33,037 bases of DNA from JAHEFU01 sp020440645 (GCA_020440645.1 JAGRNR010000044.1:1-33037); one strand, 5' to 3'. Shown: positions 1 through 8,215, numbered from the stretch's first letter. The notes: generated by a model from the sequence alone, not told the origin. A program made the numbers and translations.

Positions 1-696
1 GCAGGCTTCCCGCAGGAGCGCATTGACGACCCGATGGGGGCCGGCAAGCCCGCCGAGCTGCGTGAGATCGAGGAACGGATGCAGCAGGCCGCCGAGCGCG
101 CCGACATGGCGGAAAGCGTGCGCCTGTCCCAGCAGTGGCTGGAGCGGATGCGCTTCTACGGTTACCCGCAGCCCGGCATGGAGCGGCAGGAGCAGGCCTA
201 CCAGGCCTTCCTCGAACAGGAGGAGGAGCTCAACCGGCAGGTCCCGCCGGAGTACCTCGCCACCATGCGCTCGCTGGCCATGGCGCTGTACCGCGGCAAC
301 ATGGATGAGGTGATGCGCCAGCACGAGCAGCAGATCGAGATCGCCCAGTGCCTCGGGATCAACGTGCAGCGCATGTCCCGGGAGTACTTTGAGCTGCAGC
401 ACCGCATCAGCAAGGCAGCCCGCCGCAACGACCAGGCCGAGCTGGCCCAGCTCCAGCAGGAGCTGGAGGAGCTGCAACCCGCCGACCAGCCCGTGATGGA
501 GATGTTCGTCGACCCCTCAGGCGTGATGGGCCTGCCCCCGGAGTACGCCGAGCTGGCCCGCGCCTGTGCCGAGGCCTTCGAGAACGGAGATGAGGCGGAG
601 GCCCTGCGGCTCAGCCAGCAGATGCAGAAGCTGCTGGAGAGCAGCGGCAATATCTACAACATCATGAACATCATTGAATCCGAGCCGGAAGGCTGA
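1..696 (+). CDS. Hypothetical helical, Glu/Gln/Ala-rich protein (5' end outside window)
   Basis: The reading frame is open from base 1 to the TGA at 694-696, so at least 231 residues are present and the true start probably lies outside the window; an internal ATG at 34 is possible. The protein is almost wholly charged and helical, rich in E, Q, A, R and M, with repeated stretches such as ELAQLQQELEELQ that suggest amphipathic helices or coiled coil. No signal peptide, membrane segment or catalytic motif is visible. The strongly biased third-position GC and lack of stops support real coding over the antisense frames. I do not recognise a family. The next gene starts 59 bases downstream from its own promoter. 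Confidence 0.7.
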   Translation, partial: AGFPQERIDDPMGAGKPAELREIEERMQQAAERADMAESVRLSQQWLERMRFYGYPQPGMERQEQAYQAFLEQEEELNRQVPPEYLATMRSLAMALYRGNMDEVMRQHEQQIEIAQCLGINVQRMSREYFELQHRISKAARRNDQAELAQLQQELEELQPADQPVMEMFVDPSGVMGLPPEYAELARACAEAFENGDEAEALRLSQQMQKLLESSGNIYNIMNIIESEPEG

Positions 697-743
697 TGAG
701 TTGCAGCGCTGGACTTATCCACGCGCTGTCCACGGCTCGTCGC

Positions 744-749
744 TATAAT
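744..749 (+). promoter_or_regulatory. -10 element TATAAT for a leaderless start at 756
   Basis: A perfect TATAAT is followed by six bases and then the GTG at 756, so transcription would begin at or next to the start codon. No Shine-Dalgarno sequence precedes the GTG and no good -35 hexamer lies 16-18 bases upstream. Confidence 0.6.
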
Positions 750-755
750 CACTAA

Positions 756-2546
756 GTGGAACAGGACCAACAGCCGCGGGAGAATGGGGGCGATCAACAG
801 GCAGCCCCTCCCGTAGTGCAGGCACATTCCAAAGGCCAGGGCAACGGCAGGCACAACGGCCAGAAGGATGATCCTCGTGTGCGCATGCTGCTGGCCAAGC
901 TGCTGGCCACCCTGACCGGCATGATCATCGGTATGGCGATCACCGCCGTGGTCAGCTCCAATCTGCTGCCGGAGCAGCAGGAGAAGGTCAGCAGCGCACA
1001 GGAAGAAATCAACGAGGCGAACAAGAGCATCGCCCAGATGAATCCGGAATGGCAGAAGGCATATGATGAACGAACTGCCGCCAAGGAATCATATGACGAC
1101 CAGGTTGATGCTGACCTGCTGGAACTGTTCACCAAGGGATTCAACAACCTCCGGTCAAGCACCGGCAGCAGTACCAAGGAAATGCTGGATGCCCTGGAAT
1201 CCAACCCGGACCAGCTGATCCTCGAACTGTACGAAATCCTGGCGGATGATGAAGGCAAACCTGCGGAGGAAAGGACGATTGACGATGCCGTGCGCGGCAA
1301 GTTCTTCGGCAAGTTCCATTTCGCGGGCGGCAGTCCTGCACCGGCTGATGACCAGGCTGAGGCACAGGCCAGTGCGGTACCGGCGACATCCCTGGAGTTC
1401 GACCCGGACCTGATTACCAGCGCCCTGCTCTTCCTGGAACTGCGCCGCAAGGATTATGATTACATCCAGGTTGACAACGAATACTCCAAGTTCCAGCTGT
1501 CCGTCACGCTGAACCAGGAAGTGATTTCCGTCACGGAGCGCTTCATCGGCCAGATTGACCTGATCAGCCTGGCGATCATCTTCATCTGTACGATCCTTGG
1601 CTACCTGACCCATCCCATAGCTGAGCGGCTGATCAAGCGCATCGCCCAGAACTGGCGCGAGTTTGATTTCGGGCCGGGACAGCGCAGCACGCCCGCCGCC
1701 ATCGGCTTCTTCGCCGGTATGCTGCTGGCAATTGTCGTGCTGCTCCTCCTGTTCACCGTGATCCCGCTTGAGCAGTCGATCATGGACCAGAGCTGGTTCA
1801 AGGTGCTGGTCGGGACGGTCATCGTGCTGATCATCAGCGGCATCGGGGCCATCACCGGCGCGACCTACTTCGGCCCACGCGAGGACCCGGACCTCGTTGA
1901 CGAATACATCGAATTTCGCCGCAATGCCGCGCCGAAGCTGCTCGACACCTCAGTGATCATCGACGGGCGGATCTACGAGATCGCCCAGACCCGCTTCCTC
2001 GACGGCTACCTCGTCGTCACCGGCTCCGTGCTGCGTGAACTGCAGACCCTGGCCGACAGCGCGGATGAGCGCAAGCGCATCAAGGGACGCAGCGGGCTGG
2101 AGCTGGTGCAGAAGATGCAGGATGACAACCGTGTCGACCTGCGGATCTTCGATGACAGCCAGTTCGACAGCCAGGCCAACGGCGTTGACGACCAGCTGAT
2201 GATCGTCTGCCGCGAGATGGGGGCCCAGGTCGTCACCAATGACTACAACCTCAACCGCGTGGCGGCGATCCTCAATGTCAAGGTGCTCAACATCAACGCG
2301 CTTGCCAACTCCGTCAAGACCCGGCACCTGCCCGGCGACGAGATCGTGATCAAGATCACTGACCGCGGCAAGCAGAAGGGCCAGGGCGTAGGCTACCTCG
2401 AGGACGGCACGATGGTCGTGATCGAGGATGGCGGCGGCTACATCGGCCAGAACAAGCTGGTGCGCATCACGAGCGTCTCGCAGACCGCGCAGGGCCGCCT
2501 GCTGTTCGCACGGGTGGACCTTGCCAACGGAGAGGGCGATGGCTGA
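756..2546 (+). CDS. YacL-like membrane protein with PIN and TRAM domains
   Basis: This 596-residue protein begins at a GTG placed for leaderless translation. A basic N terminus is followed by a membrane segment (about 46-68), a roughly 200-residue hydrophilic region with coiled-coil character (70-265), then three membrane segments (about 269-287, 314-337, 350-372). A PIN nuclease-like domain follows (about 390-515; LDTSVIIDG with Asp397 and a later TNDYNLN acidic motif), then a TRAM domain (about 525-585). PIN/TRAM proteins of the YacL family are presumed RNases or RNA-binding proteins, and the gene commonly sits next to ispD and ispF, as here. Typical members are about 360 residues, so the long loop after the first membrane segment is unusual. 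It overlaps the next gene by 8 bases, implying translational coupling. Confidence 0.88.
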   Translation: MEQDQQPRENGGDQQAAPPVVQAHSKGQGNGRHNGQKDDPRVRMLLAKLLATLTGMIIGMAITAVVSSNLLPEQQEKVSSAQEEINEANKSIAQMNPEWQKAYDERTAAKESYDDQVDADLLELFTKGFNNLRSSTGSSTKEMLDALESNPDQLILELYEILADDEGKPAEERTIDDAVRGKFFGKFHFAGGSPAPADDQAEAQASAVPATSLEFDPDLITSALLFLELRRKDYDYIQVDNEYSKFQLSVTLNQEVISVTERFIGQIDLISLAIIFICTILGYLTHPIAERLIKRIAQNWREFDFGPGQRSTPAAIGFFAGMLLAIVVLLLLFTVIPLEQSIMDQSWFKVLVGTVIVLIISGIGAITGATYFGPREDPDLVDEYIEFRRNAAPKLLDTSVIIDGRIYEIAQTRFLDGYLVVTGSVLRELQTLADSADERKRIKGRSGLELVQKMQDDNRVDLRIFDDSQFDSQANGVDDQLMIVCREMGAQVVTNDYNLNRVAAILNVKVLNINALANSVKTRHLPGDEIVIKITDRGKQKGQGVGYLEDGTMVVIEDGGGYIGQNKLVRITSVSQTAQGRLLFARVDLANGEGDG

Positions 2547-3315
2547 GTTCAGCGCGATAGTGCTCGCCGGCGGGAAGGCCTCGCGCTTCGGCGGCACTGA
2601 TGTCTACAAGGAGAAACTCGGCGGCAAGTCGATGCTGTCACATTCAATTGACCTCTGCGAGGCGCATGAGCACTGCCGCGAGGTGCTTGTCAGCGTATCC
2701 CCGGCGATCCGAAGCTGGATCGAGTGTGATGTGCTGACCTTCTCCGGCTCCAAGATGAAGCTCGTGGATGCGCAGGCAGACCGCCAGTCCTCCGCACTGG
2801 CAGCCGCCAGGCTTGCCAGCAGTGACCTGCTGGTGGTGCTCGATGGCAACCGCCCCTACAGCGGCGATGAGCTGCTGGAGCGCGTGCTGCGCGAAGCGGC
2901 GGAGGGCACCGGCTGCGCACCATGCCTGGACTGCACCGATCCGCCGGCCAGCCGCGGTGACAAGGTGGCCGGTGACGGTGGCGACACCGATTTCTTCGGT
3001 GCGAAGAAGACAGACTCATACGCCCGCAGCATGCTGCGGGGCAACCTACCGGCGGCTGAGGCCGTGCTGCTGCAGCATCCGCAGGCCTTCCTGCGTGAGG
3101 ACTACATCTCAAAGGCTGAAGCTGCCGGTGACCTCGCCCGGTTTTCTGACGACAGCGAGGTGTTCATGGCAGGCGGTGGCGACATCGTGCTCGTGCCGGG
3201 CCGCAGCGGCAACTTCCGAGTCGTCAGCCATGACGACCTGCGCATCATGCAGAAGATCATGGGCGGCCCTTCAAAGAAGAAGCAGGACGGCAAGTACGGG
3301 GGCCTCGGTTGGTAG
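2539..3315 (+). CDS. IspD-like cytidylyltransferase (divergent)
   Basis: The ATG at 2539 lies inside the end of the YacL gene (8-base overlap) behind an AGAGGG ribosome site, giving 258 residues. The N-terminal AGGKASRFGG (10-19) matches the nucleotide-binding loop of the IspD family. ADRQSSA (80-86) and LDGNRP (101-106) correspond to the ERQxSV and DAARP motifs, and the Mg-ligand Asp102 is kept. IspD makes CDP-methylerythritol in the MEP isoprenoid pathway. Several substrate-site positions look altered: the RTxxR/TPQ region reads HPQ, and the C-terminal Lys of the IK(V)TxPEDL motif is Arg (FRVVSHDDL). The family call is firm, but catalysis on methylerythritol phosphate is uncertain, especially as the IspF partner downstream has lost its active site. 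Confidence 0.75.
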   Translation: MAEFSAIVLAGGKASRFGGTDVYKEKLGGKSMLSHSIDLCEAHEHCREVLVSVSPAIRSWIECDVLTFSGSKMKLVDAQADRQSSALAAARLASSDLLVVLDGNRPYSGDELLERVLREAAEGTGCAPCLDCTDPPASRGDKVAGDGGDTDFFGAKKTDSYARSMLRGNLPAAEAVLLQHPQAFLREDYISKAEAAGDLARFSDDSEVFMAGGGDIVLVPGRSGNFRVVSHDDLRIMQKIMGGPSKKKQDGKYGGLGW

Positions 3316-4430
3316 CAGCGGGCAGGAATGACTTCGGCCTGCGCATCGGCCAGGGCGTAAGCTCACAGCGCATCTCCAGTGGCAAGGCGGCCGCACTGGC
3401 CGGCATGAGCGTGGAGCTGCAGGTCGGTGATGCCAGCAGCGACGGAGACGTTGCCAGCCAGGCGGTGCTAGCTGCCCTGATGACGGCACTGTCCCTGCCG
3501 GGCATCGACACCCTGTTCCCCGCTGACGACACGGAAGCCCTGCGCGAAAACAGCCTGGTGCTGCTCAGCCAGACCGTCAGCGCCCTCAAGCGCCGCCAGC
3601 TTGACTCCGTCAGCAGTGCCAGCATCAGCCTGCACCTGGCGGACTGGCAGGCGATCTCCGCCCACTGGGAGGAGATGTGCAGCATGCTGGCCAGTGCGCT
3701 GCAGGTCGAGCGTGACTGCATCGGCCTCGGCATCGGGCCAGTACCGGATGGAATGGACGGCGACTGCATGTACGCCTTTGCCTCCGTGCTCTGCCAGCGC
3801 CGCAACCCATTTGCAACTGCACCGAAGGCTGCCGCCCCGAGCCGTGCCGAGCGCACCGCGGAGGCGGCCCGCAGCCTGTTTGACAACCCACAGCCGGCCA
3901 GGGCATCAGAGCCTGAGCCGGACATCCTGGAGGACCCGACATTGCCAAGGAGAGCACGCGAGTTCGAACAGGCGGTGCGCAGCGGCCTGCCGCCCCTGCC
4001 CCGCGCCCAGGCACCTGAGCCGGGAAGCACGCTGTACGTCTACAGTGACGGCGCCAGCCGTGGCAACCCCGGCAAGGCGGCCACCGGCTTCGTGGTGATG
4101 GACGGGGCCGGCCTGCTGGTGCATGAGGGCGGCACCCGGCTGGAGGACTGCACCAACAACCAGGCGGAGTACCGCGCGATCATTGAGGCGCTGGAATGGG
4201 TTGAGCGCGAGCTCGGGCACGACTTCCACCTGGAGTGCCGGCTGGACAGCGAGCTCGTCGTCAAGCAGCTCAAGGGCGAGTACAAGGTCAAGAAGGAAGA
4301 GCTGAAGCCGCTGTCAATGAAGGCGATGAACCTGCTGATGTACTTCACTTCATTCGAACTGAGGCATGTGCCGCGCGCCGAGAATGCCCGCGCCGACGCA
4401 ATGGCCAACGCAGTACTTGACAACGGCTGA
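3309..4430 (+). CDS. Fusion of a degenerate IspF-like domain and an RNase HI domain
   Basis: A TTG at 3309 overlaps the IspD-like stop by 7 bases and is preceded by GGGGG, giving 373 residues. Residues about 11-165 follow the IspF fold: RIGQGVSSQ (12-20), SSDGDVASQA (43-52), DTLFPADD (67-74). The IspF zinc ligands (Asp and His of GFDVH, His of DVALHA) are replaced by Ser, Gln and Gln, and the ATTTE nucleotide motif is absent, so cyclodiphosphate synthase activity is unlikely. After a Pro/Ala/Glu-rich linker (about 165-240) comes an RNase HI domain with all four catalytic acids: Asp247 (YSDGASRGNPG), Glu287 (NNQAEY), Asp313 (RLDSELV), Asp363 (ARADAMAN). It probably cleaves RNA in RNA:DNA hybrids. 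The stop abuts the stop of ppk on the other strand. Confidence 0.85.
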   Translation: MVAAGRNDFGLRIGQGVSSQRISSGKAAALAGMSVELQVGDASSDGDVASQAVLAALMTALSLPGIDTLFPADDTEALRENSLVLLSQTVSALKRRQLDSVSSASISLHLADWQAISAHWEEMCSMLASALQVERDCIGLGIGPVPDGMDGDCMYAFASVLCQRRNPFATAPKAAAPSRAERTAEAARSLFDNPQPARASEPEPDILEDPTLPRRAREFEQAVRSGLPPLPRAQAPEPGSTLYVYSDGASRGNPGKAATGFVVMDGAGLLVHEGGTRLEDCTNNQAEYRAIIEALEWVERELGHDFHLECRLDSELVVKQLKGEYKVKKEELKPLSMKAMNLLMYFTSFELRHVPRAENARADAMANAVLDNG

Positions 4431-6584
4431 TCAGGCCAGCACGGGCAGCGGTGGGCTGTACATCGCGATCAGCGCTTCCTGCACCGCGATCCGCTCCTCA
4501 TCCTCACGGGGCACTCGCCTGATGTAGCTGCCGTCCGGCTGCATGTCCCAGGCTGAGCTGTTGTCAGCGAAGTAAACCTGCAGGATGCGCTCGAGCTCCG
4601 CGGTGCATTCCTCGTCACGCACGGGAGCCACTGTCTCCACGCGCTTGTCCAGGTTGCGCTTCATCCAGTCCGCACTGCCGATGAAGAACTCCGGGTCGCC
4701 GGCATTCTCGAAGCGGTAGATCCGGCTGTGCTCCAGGAAGCGCCCGAGCACGCTGCAGACCTTGATGTTGTCAGACAGTCCCGGCACGCCGGCACGCAGG
4801 CAGCACAGCCCGCGCACCACGAGATGGACCGGCACCCCGTCGAGGCCGGCGGCGTACAGCTCGCGGATGATGTCACTGTCCTGCAGCTGGTTCATCTTGG
4901 CAATGATCCCGCTCGGCCGGCCCTCCCGCGCATGCTCCGCCTCGCGGCGGATCAGCTCGATGAAGTGGTCGCGCATGTAGCGCGGGGCCACGAACAGCTT
5001 CCTGTAATCGGTATGTGGATGCGCCCCGGTCAGCTCATTGAACACGTTCAGCGCATCCTGGCAGATCGCCTTGTTGGCGGTCAGCAGGCCGAGGTCCTCG
5101 TAGATCCGGGCCGTGCTCGTATGGTAGTTGCCGGTACCGATGTGCACGTAGTTGCGCAGCTGGTCGCCTTCCTCGCGCACCACGAGCGCCATCTTGGAAT
5201 GCGTCTTCAGCGCTTCCACGCCGTAGCTCACATGCGCCCCTGCGGCCTCAAGCATCCGGCCCCACTCGATGTTCGGCATCTCGTCGAAGCGCGCGGTGAT
5301 CTCCACGCAGACCGCTACCTGCTTGCCCTGGCGGGCGGCCTCGACCAGTGCCGAGATGATCGGCGACTTGCTCGATGTGCGGTAGATCGTCAGCTTGATC
5401 GCCAGCGTATGCGGGTCGTTGACAGCGGCGCGGATGAAGCGCAGCACGGTCGTGTCAAAGCTCTGGTAGGGATGGTGCAGCAGGATGTCACTCCGCCGGA
5501 TCTCCGCGAACACCTCCTCTGGGTTACTGCTGTCCAGCATCGACAGCCGCGGGTGGTTGACCGCGACATGCTCCGGCAGGCGGTGGCCCTCGATCGAGTC
5601 CGTCGGCAGGTTCAGCAGGTCGCTCTTGCCCAGCAGGCTCTCGCAGACGTAGATGTCGTCATCCGCCGCCCCGAGCTGCTCAGCCAGCCAGCTCACCAGC
5701 TTGTCCGGCATGCTGTTCTGCACCTGCAGCCTGACAACGCCGGCGAAGCGCCGCGCCCGCAGCTCGTTCGTGACCTGGTCGATGATGCTGCCCGGGATCA
5801 CATCCTCGCTCACGAGGTGTTCGCCACCCTCATCCTCATGGTCGTCGCCATCGGCGCCACGGGTCACGCGGAAGGTGTAGACCTCGATCGAGGCCGTGCC
5901 GGGGAACAGCTGGTCCAGGTTCTCGGAGATGATGTCCTCGATCAGCACCAGGCCGCGCCCTTCGGGCAGCACCACCCAGCGCGGGCGGTTACCCGGCACC
6001 TTGATGCGCACGAAGCGCTTGCGGTCCTTCTTGGTGTCGCGCACGCGCACCGCCAGGTTCAGGCCCTGGTTGGAGATGAAGGGGAAGGGATGCTCTGCAT
6101 CGACAGCCAGCGGTGTCAGGAGCGGCTTGATCTGCTCGCTGAAGTACTCACGGCAGTAAGCCTTGCTCTCCTCGTCAAGCTCGGCCACGCGCTGGAAGGG
6201 CAGCCCGGCCTCCGCCAGCGCAGCGGTGATCTCTCCGGACAGCATTGATTCCAGCCGGCTGATCTGGTTCAGCACCTCCTCGCGGCACTGCATCAGCACT
6301 TCCACCGGAGAGCGGCCCTCACTCGTCGTCGTGTCCCGGCTGCTGCGGATCATGCGCTTCAGGCCGCCGACGCGCTTCATGAAGAACTCGTCGTGCAGCA
6401 CGCCCATGATGCCGGCGAACTTGACCCGCTCCAGCAGCGGGAGGTTCGGGTCCTCGACGAATGCCAGCACCCTGTCCGCGAAGGACAGCCAGCTCAGGTC
6501 GCGGTTGAGGAAGATATCCAGCCCTTCCCGGATGTCGTAGTCCATGCCTTGTTTACCCCTAATATCCAGATCGGAGGAAAGCAA
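4431..6584 (-). CDS. ppk1: Polyphosphate kinase 1
   Basis: This is a full-length Ppk1, which reversibly transfers the ATP gamma-phosphate to polyphosphate. The N terminus FLNRDLSWLSFADRVL is the family signature. The autophosphorylated His lies in LKTHSKM (residue 449 counted from the ATG at 6545), and GTGNYH, RGLCCLRAG and FLEHSRIYRF of the C-terminal phospholipase-D-like domains are all present. Two starts are possible. The TTG at 6584 (717 residues) stands six bases after a TATAAA, matching the leaderless pattern seen elsewhere in the window. The ATG at 6545 (704 residues, MDYDIREG) lacks a convincing ribosome site. I prefer 6584 but not strongly. It is downstream of ndk and a hydrolase in the same direction and converges head-on with the RNase HI fusion gene. 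Confidence 0.93.
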   Translation of the reverse strand: MLSSDLDIRGKQGMDYDIREGLDIFLNRDLSWLSFADRVLAFVEDPNLPLLERVKFAGIMGVLHDEFFMKRVGGLKRMIRSSRDTTTSEGRSPVEVLMQCREEVLNQISRLESMLSGEITAALAEAGLPFQRVAELDEESKAYCREYFSEQIKPLLTPLAVDAEHPFPFISNQGLNLAVRVRDTKKDRKRFVRIKVPGNRPRWVVLPEGRGLVLIEDIISENLDQLFPGTASIEVYTFRVTRGADGDDHEDEGGEHLVSEDVIPGSIIDQVTNELRARRFAGVVRLQVQNSMPDKLVSWLAEQLGAADDDIYVCESLLGKSDLLNLPTDSIEGHRLPEHVAVNHPRLSMLDSSNPEEVFAEIRRSDILLHHPYQSFDTTVLRFIRAAVNDPHTLAIKLTIYRTSSKSPIISALVEAARQGKQVAVCVEITARFDEMPNIEWGRMLEAAGAHVSYGVEALKTHSKMALVVREEGDQLRNYVHIGTGNYHTSTARIYEDLGLLTANKAICQDALNVFNELTGAHPHTDYRKLFVAPRYMRDHFIELIRREAEHAREGRPSGIIAKMNQLQDSDIIRELYAAGLDGVPVHLVVRGLCCLRAGVPGLSDNIKVCSVLGRFLEHSRIYRFENAGDPEFFIGSADWMKRNLDKRVETVAPVRDEECTAELERILQVYFADNSSAWDMQPDGSYIRRVPREDEERIAVQEALIAMYSPPLPVLA

Positions 6585-6590
6585 TGGCAG

Positions 6591-6620
6591 TTTATATCCG
6601 CTATGTGTATTTAGCGTGAA
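6591..6620 (-). promoter_or_regulatory. Promoter for ppk1
   Basis: On the minus strand, TTCACG (6615-6620) and TATAAA (6591-6596) are separated by 18 bases, and the TTG at 6584 follows after six bases. The -35 overlaps the last codons of the upstream hydrolase gene. Confidence 0.5.
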
Positions 6621-7453
6621 GAGATGCGGTCATCCCGGCGAATAGCGGCCAGCCAGCCACCCCGCGGCTGCAGCGGCATCTGCGGCTCGTAGGCTTCCGC
6701 CCAGGGACGGGGCAGCAGGCCGTCAACCAGGCCGTCCACGAAGCTCGTGCCGACCAGGTCATACAGGAATCCGTCATGCGGGCGCACCAGGTTGTCCGGG
6801 TTCACCTTGAACTCGCCGAAGCGGAAGTCACCCGCCACATTGATCCCCTCCAGCCATTCCAGTGCGCGGCGCTGGCTGTCCGGTCCAACGATCTCGTCGC
6901 GCGCGATGCGCCCGACCAGGATCCGGCTGCGCCCGCGCTCGCTGAAGTGGGCAAGCTGTTCCATCTGGCTGCGGGTGCGCTCAGTGTCGAACATCCGCTG
7001 CAGGTAATCCACCTCGCTTCGGCTGAGCACGATGTCCTGCGGCCGGGTTGTGCCGGCGAAGCTGGAGCCGATTGTCACCAGGCAGAGGTACTCCGGCGCG
7101 GCCTGCGGCACCAGCTTGGAGAGTTCCGTGATCACATCCAGCGCCACGATCCCGCCGAAGCTGAATCCGATGATCACCACATTGCGGATCTCCGGTGAGA
7201 TGTTGCGCAGCACCGTGCGGCACAGCGAGCGCATGTATGAGGAGTAGTTCGCGCTCTGCCCGAGCAGGATCTCCACCATGTCCGCCGGCTGCGAGAGGTG
7301 CAGCACATTCAGGTCAGGGCGGCGCTGGCGCAGGTGCGAGACGTACCACTGCCAGGAAATGTCCGGCGTCATGCTACGCCAGGTCGCGCTGAAGATGCCG
7401 TCCACACAGACGACGAGGTCAGTCCCGGCTTGCCACTCGCTTGCGGCTCGCAT
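6611..7453 (-). CDS. Alpha/beta-hydrolase fold protein
   Basis: The frame stays open further upstream, but that part lies over ndk in another frame. The ATG at 7453 (or GTG at 7456) has a GGAG ribosome site and lies 25 bases after the ndk stop, so I take 280 residues. LVVCVDGIF is the first strand, IIGFSFGG (nucleophile elbow, Ser) is typical of serine hydrolases, and RPHDGFL near the C terminus is a candidate catalytic His. Asp residues in DEIVGPDS could complete the triad. No signal peptide is seen. It is probably an esterase or lipase-like enzyme with unknown substrate. Placement between ndk and ppk1 suggests co-transcription, but no link in function is visible. Confidence 0.75.
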   Translation of the reverse strand: MRAASEWQAGTDLVVCVDGIFSATWRSMTPDISWQWYVSHLRQRRPDLNVLHLSQPADMVEILLGQSANYSSYMRSLCRTVLRNISPEIRNVVIIGFSFGGIVALDVITELSKLVPQAAPEYLCLVTIGSSFAGTTRPQDIVLSRSEVDYLQRMFDTERTRSQMEQLAHFSERGRSRILVGRIARDEIVGPDSQRRALEWLEGINVAGDFRFGEFKVNPDNLVRPHDGFLYDLVGTSFVDGLVDGLLPRPWAEAYEPQMPLQPRGGWLAAIRRDDRISSR

Positions 7454-7478
7454 CACGGCTCCACTGGCCGCAGGTTGA

Positions 7479-7934
7479 TCAGCCCACCAGCCACTTGTCG
7501 GAGTCGCGCTCGTAGCCCACGATCTCCGCATCAGTGAAGTATACGCCGATCTCGAAGGCGGCGTTCTCATTGCTGTCGGAGGCATGCACCAGGTTGTTGG
7601 AGATGTCGAGGCCGAAGTCGCCACGGATCGTGCCGGGTGCAGCCTCGTTCGGACGGGTCGCGCCAACGATGCTGCGCACCTGGGTGATCACGTCCGGGCC
7701 TTCCAGCACCATCGCCACCACCGGGCTGGAGCGAATGTACTGCACGAGCCCCTCGTAGAAGGGCTTGCCCTCATGCACGGCGTAATGCCGGCTGGCCTGT
7801 TCCTGGCTGACGCTGATCAGCTTCATTGCCGCCACGCGGAAGCCCTTGCGCTCGAAGCGGGCCAGGATCTCGCCGGCCATGCCGCGCTGGACGGTGTCAG
7901 GTTTGAGCATCACGAATGTACGTTCCCACGCCAT
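7479..7934 (-). CDS. ndk: Nucleoside diphosphate kinase
   Basis: This 151-residue protein has the full Ndk pattern: RTFVMLKPDTVQRG at the N terminus, GxTxPxxAxPGTIRGDFG (91-108), and the catalytic phospho-histidine motif NLVHASDS with His117. It transfers gamma-phosphate from ATP to other NDPs in the cytoplasm. Length is at the upper end of the family (about 140-150). The ATG at 7934 has a GGAG site nine bases upstream. It diverges from pyrG, and the two enzymes act in sequence, with Ndk making the UTP used by CTP synthase. Confidence 0.96.
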   Translation of the reverse strand: MAWERTFVMLKPDTVQRGMAGEILARFERKGFRVAAMKLISVSQEQASRHYAVHEGKPFYEGLVQYIRSSPVVAMVLEGPDVITQVRSIVGATRPNEAAPGTIRGDFGLDISNNLVHASDSNENAAFEIGVYFTDAEIVGYERDSDKWLVG

Positions 7935-7978
7935 GGTTGGTTCTCCGTTTCCCGCACGGCGGGATGTAGTGCTAAATG

Positions 7979-7990
7979 ATTCGCGCGAAT
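7979..7990. promoter_or_regulatory. 12-bp perfect palindrome at the ndk start site
   Basis: ATTCGCGCGAAT overlaps the last two bases of the ndk -10 element and the predicted transcription start, where a repressor could bind. No factor can be named. Confidence 0.35.
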
Positions 7991-8017
7991 ATTAGTATGC
8001 GCCGCCGCCCCGGTCAA
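7989..8017 (-). promoter_or_regulatory. Strong sigma70-type promoter for ndk
   Basis: On the minus strand TTGACC (8012-8017) and TAATAT (7989-7994) are separated by exactly 17 bases. The predicted start, near 7982, gives a leader of about 48 bases that includes a small CCCGC/GCGGG hairpin (7951-7963) ahead of the ribosome site. Confidence 0.6.
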
Positions 8018-8118
8018 GCCATGCGCCAGCGGCTGGCCATGTGGTCCCAATTGCTATATTCAAAAACAAACCATACGGTCGAAGTGCTGAAAAATCGGCA
8101 TAGTCCACCTCGTTTTTC

Positions 8119-8148
8119 CTGACACAAACGCGTGGATGCTGATAGAAT
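8119..8148 (+). promoter_or_regulatory. Promoter for pyrG
   Basis: CTGACA (8119-8124) and TAGAAT (8143-8148) are spaced by 18 bases. Transcription would begin near 8155, within a CCC run, leaving a leader of about 60 bases with a short GCCC/GGGC hairpin before the AAGGAAGG ribosome site. Bases 7935-8118 between ndk and this promoter hold the ndk promoter and otherwise nothing I recognise. Confidence 0.55.
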
Positions 8149-8215
8149 GGTGTCCCGTGATGCAGAAAGCCCGCCAGGGCGTACGGTCGCAAGAGGAAAA
8201 AGGAAGGATAGTCCC

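Noticed and set aside
715..723. DnaA-box-like TTATCCACG
   Set aside because: A single 8/9 match without a cluster, dnaA or dnaN nearby; expected by chance.
4728..6248. Long 506-codon plus-strand frame
   Set aside because: It is antisense to a complete ppk1 with all catalytic motifs; its composition (His/Val/Leu/Gln-rich) is typical of GC-rich shadow frames.
7454..7666. N-terminal extension of the alpha/beta hydrolase
   Set aside because: It overlaps the conserved C terminus of ndk in another frame, and a start with a ribosome site exists at 7453.
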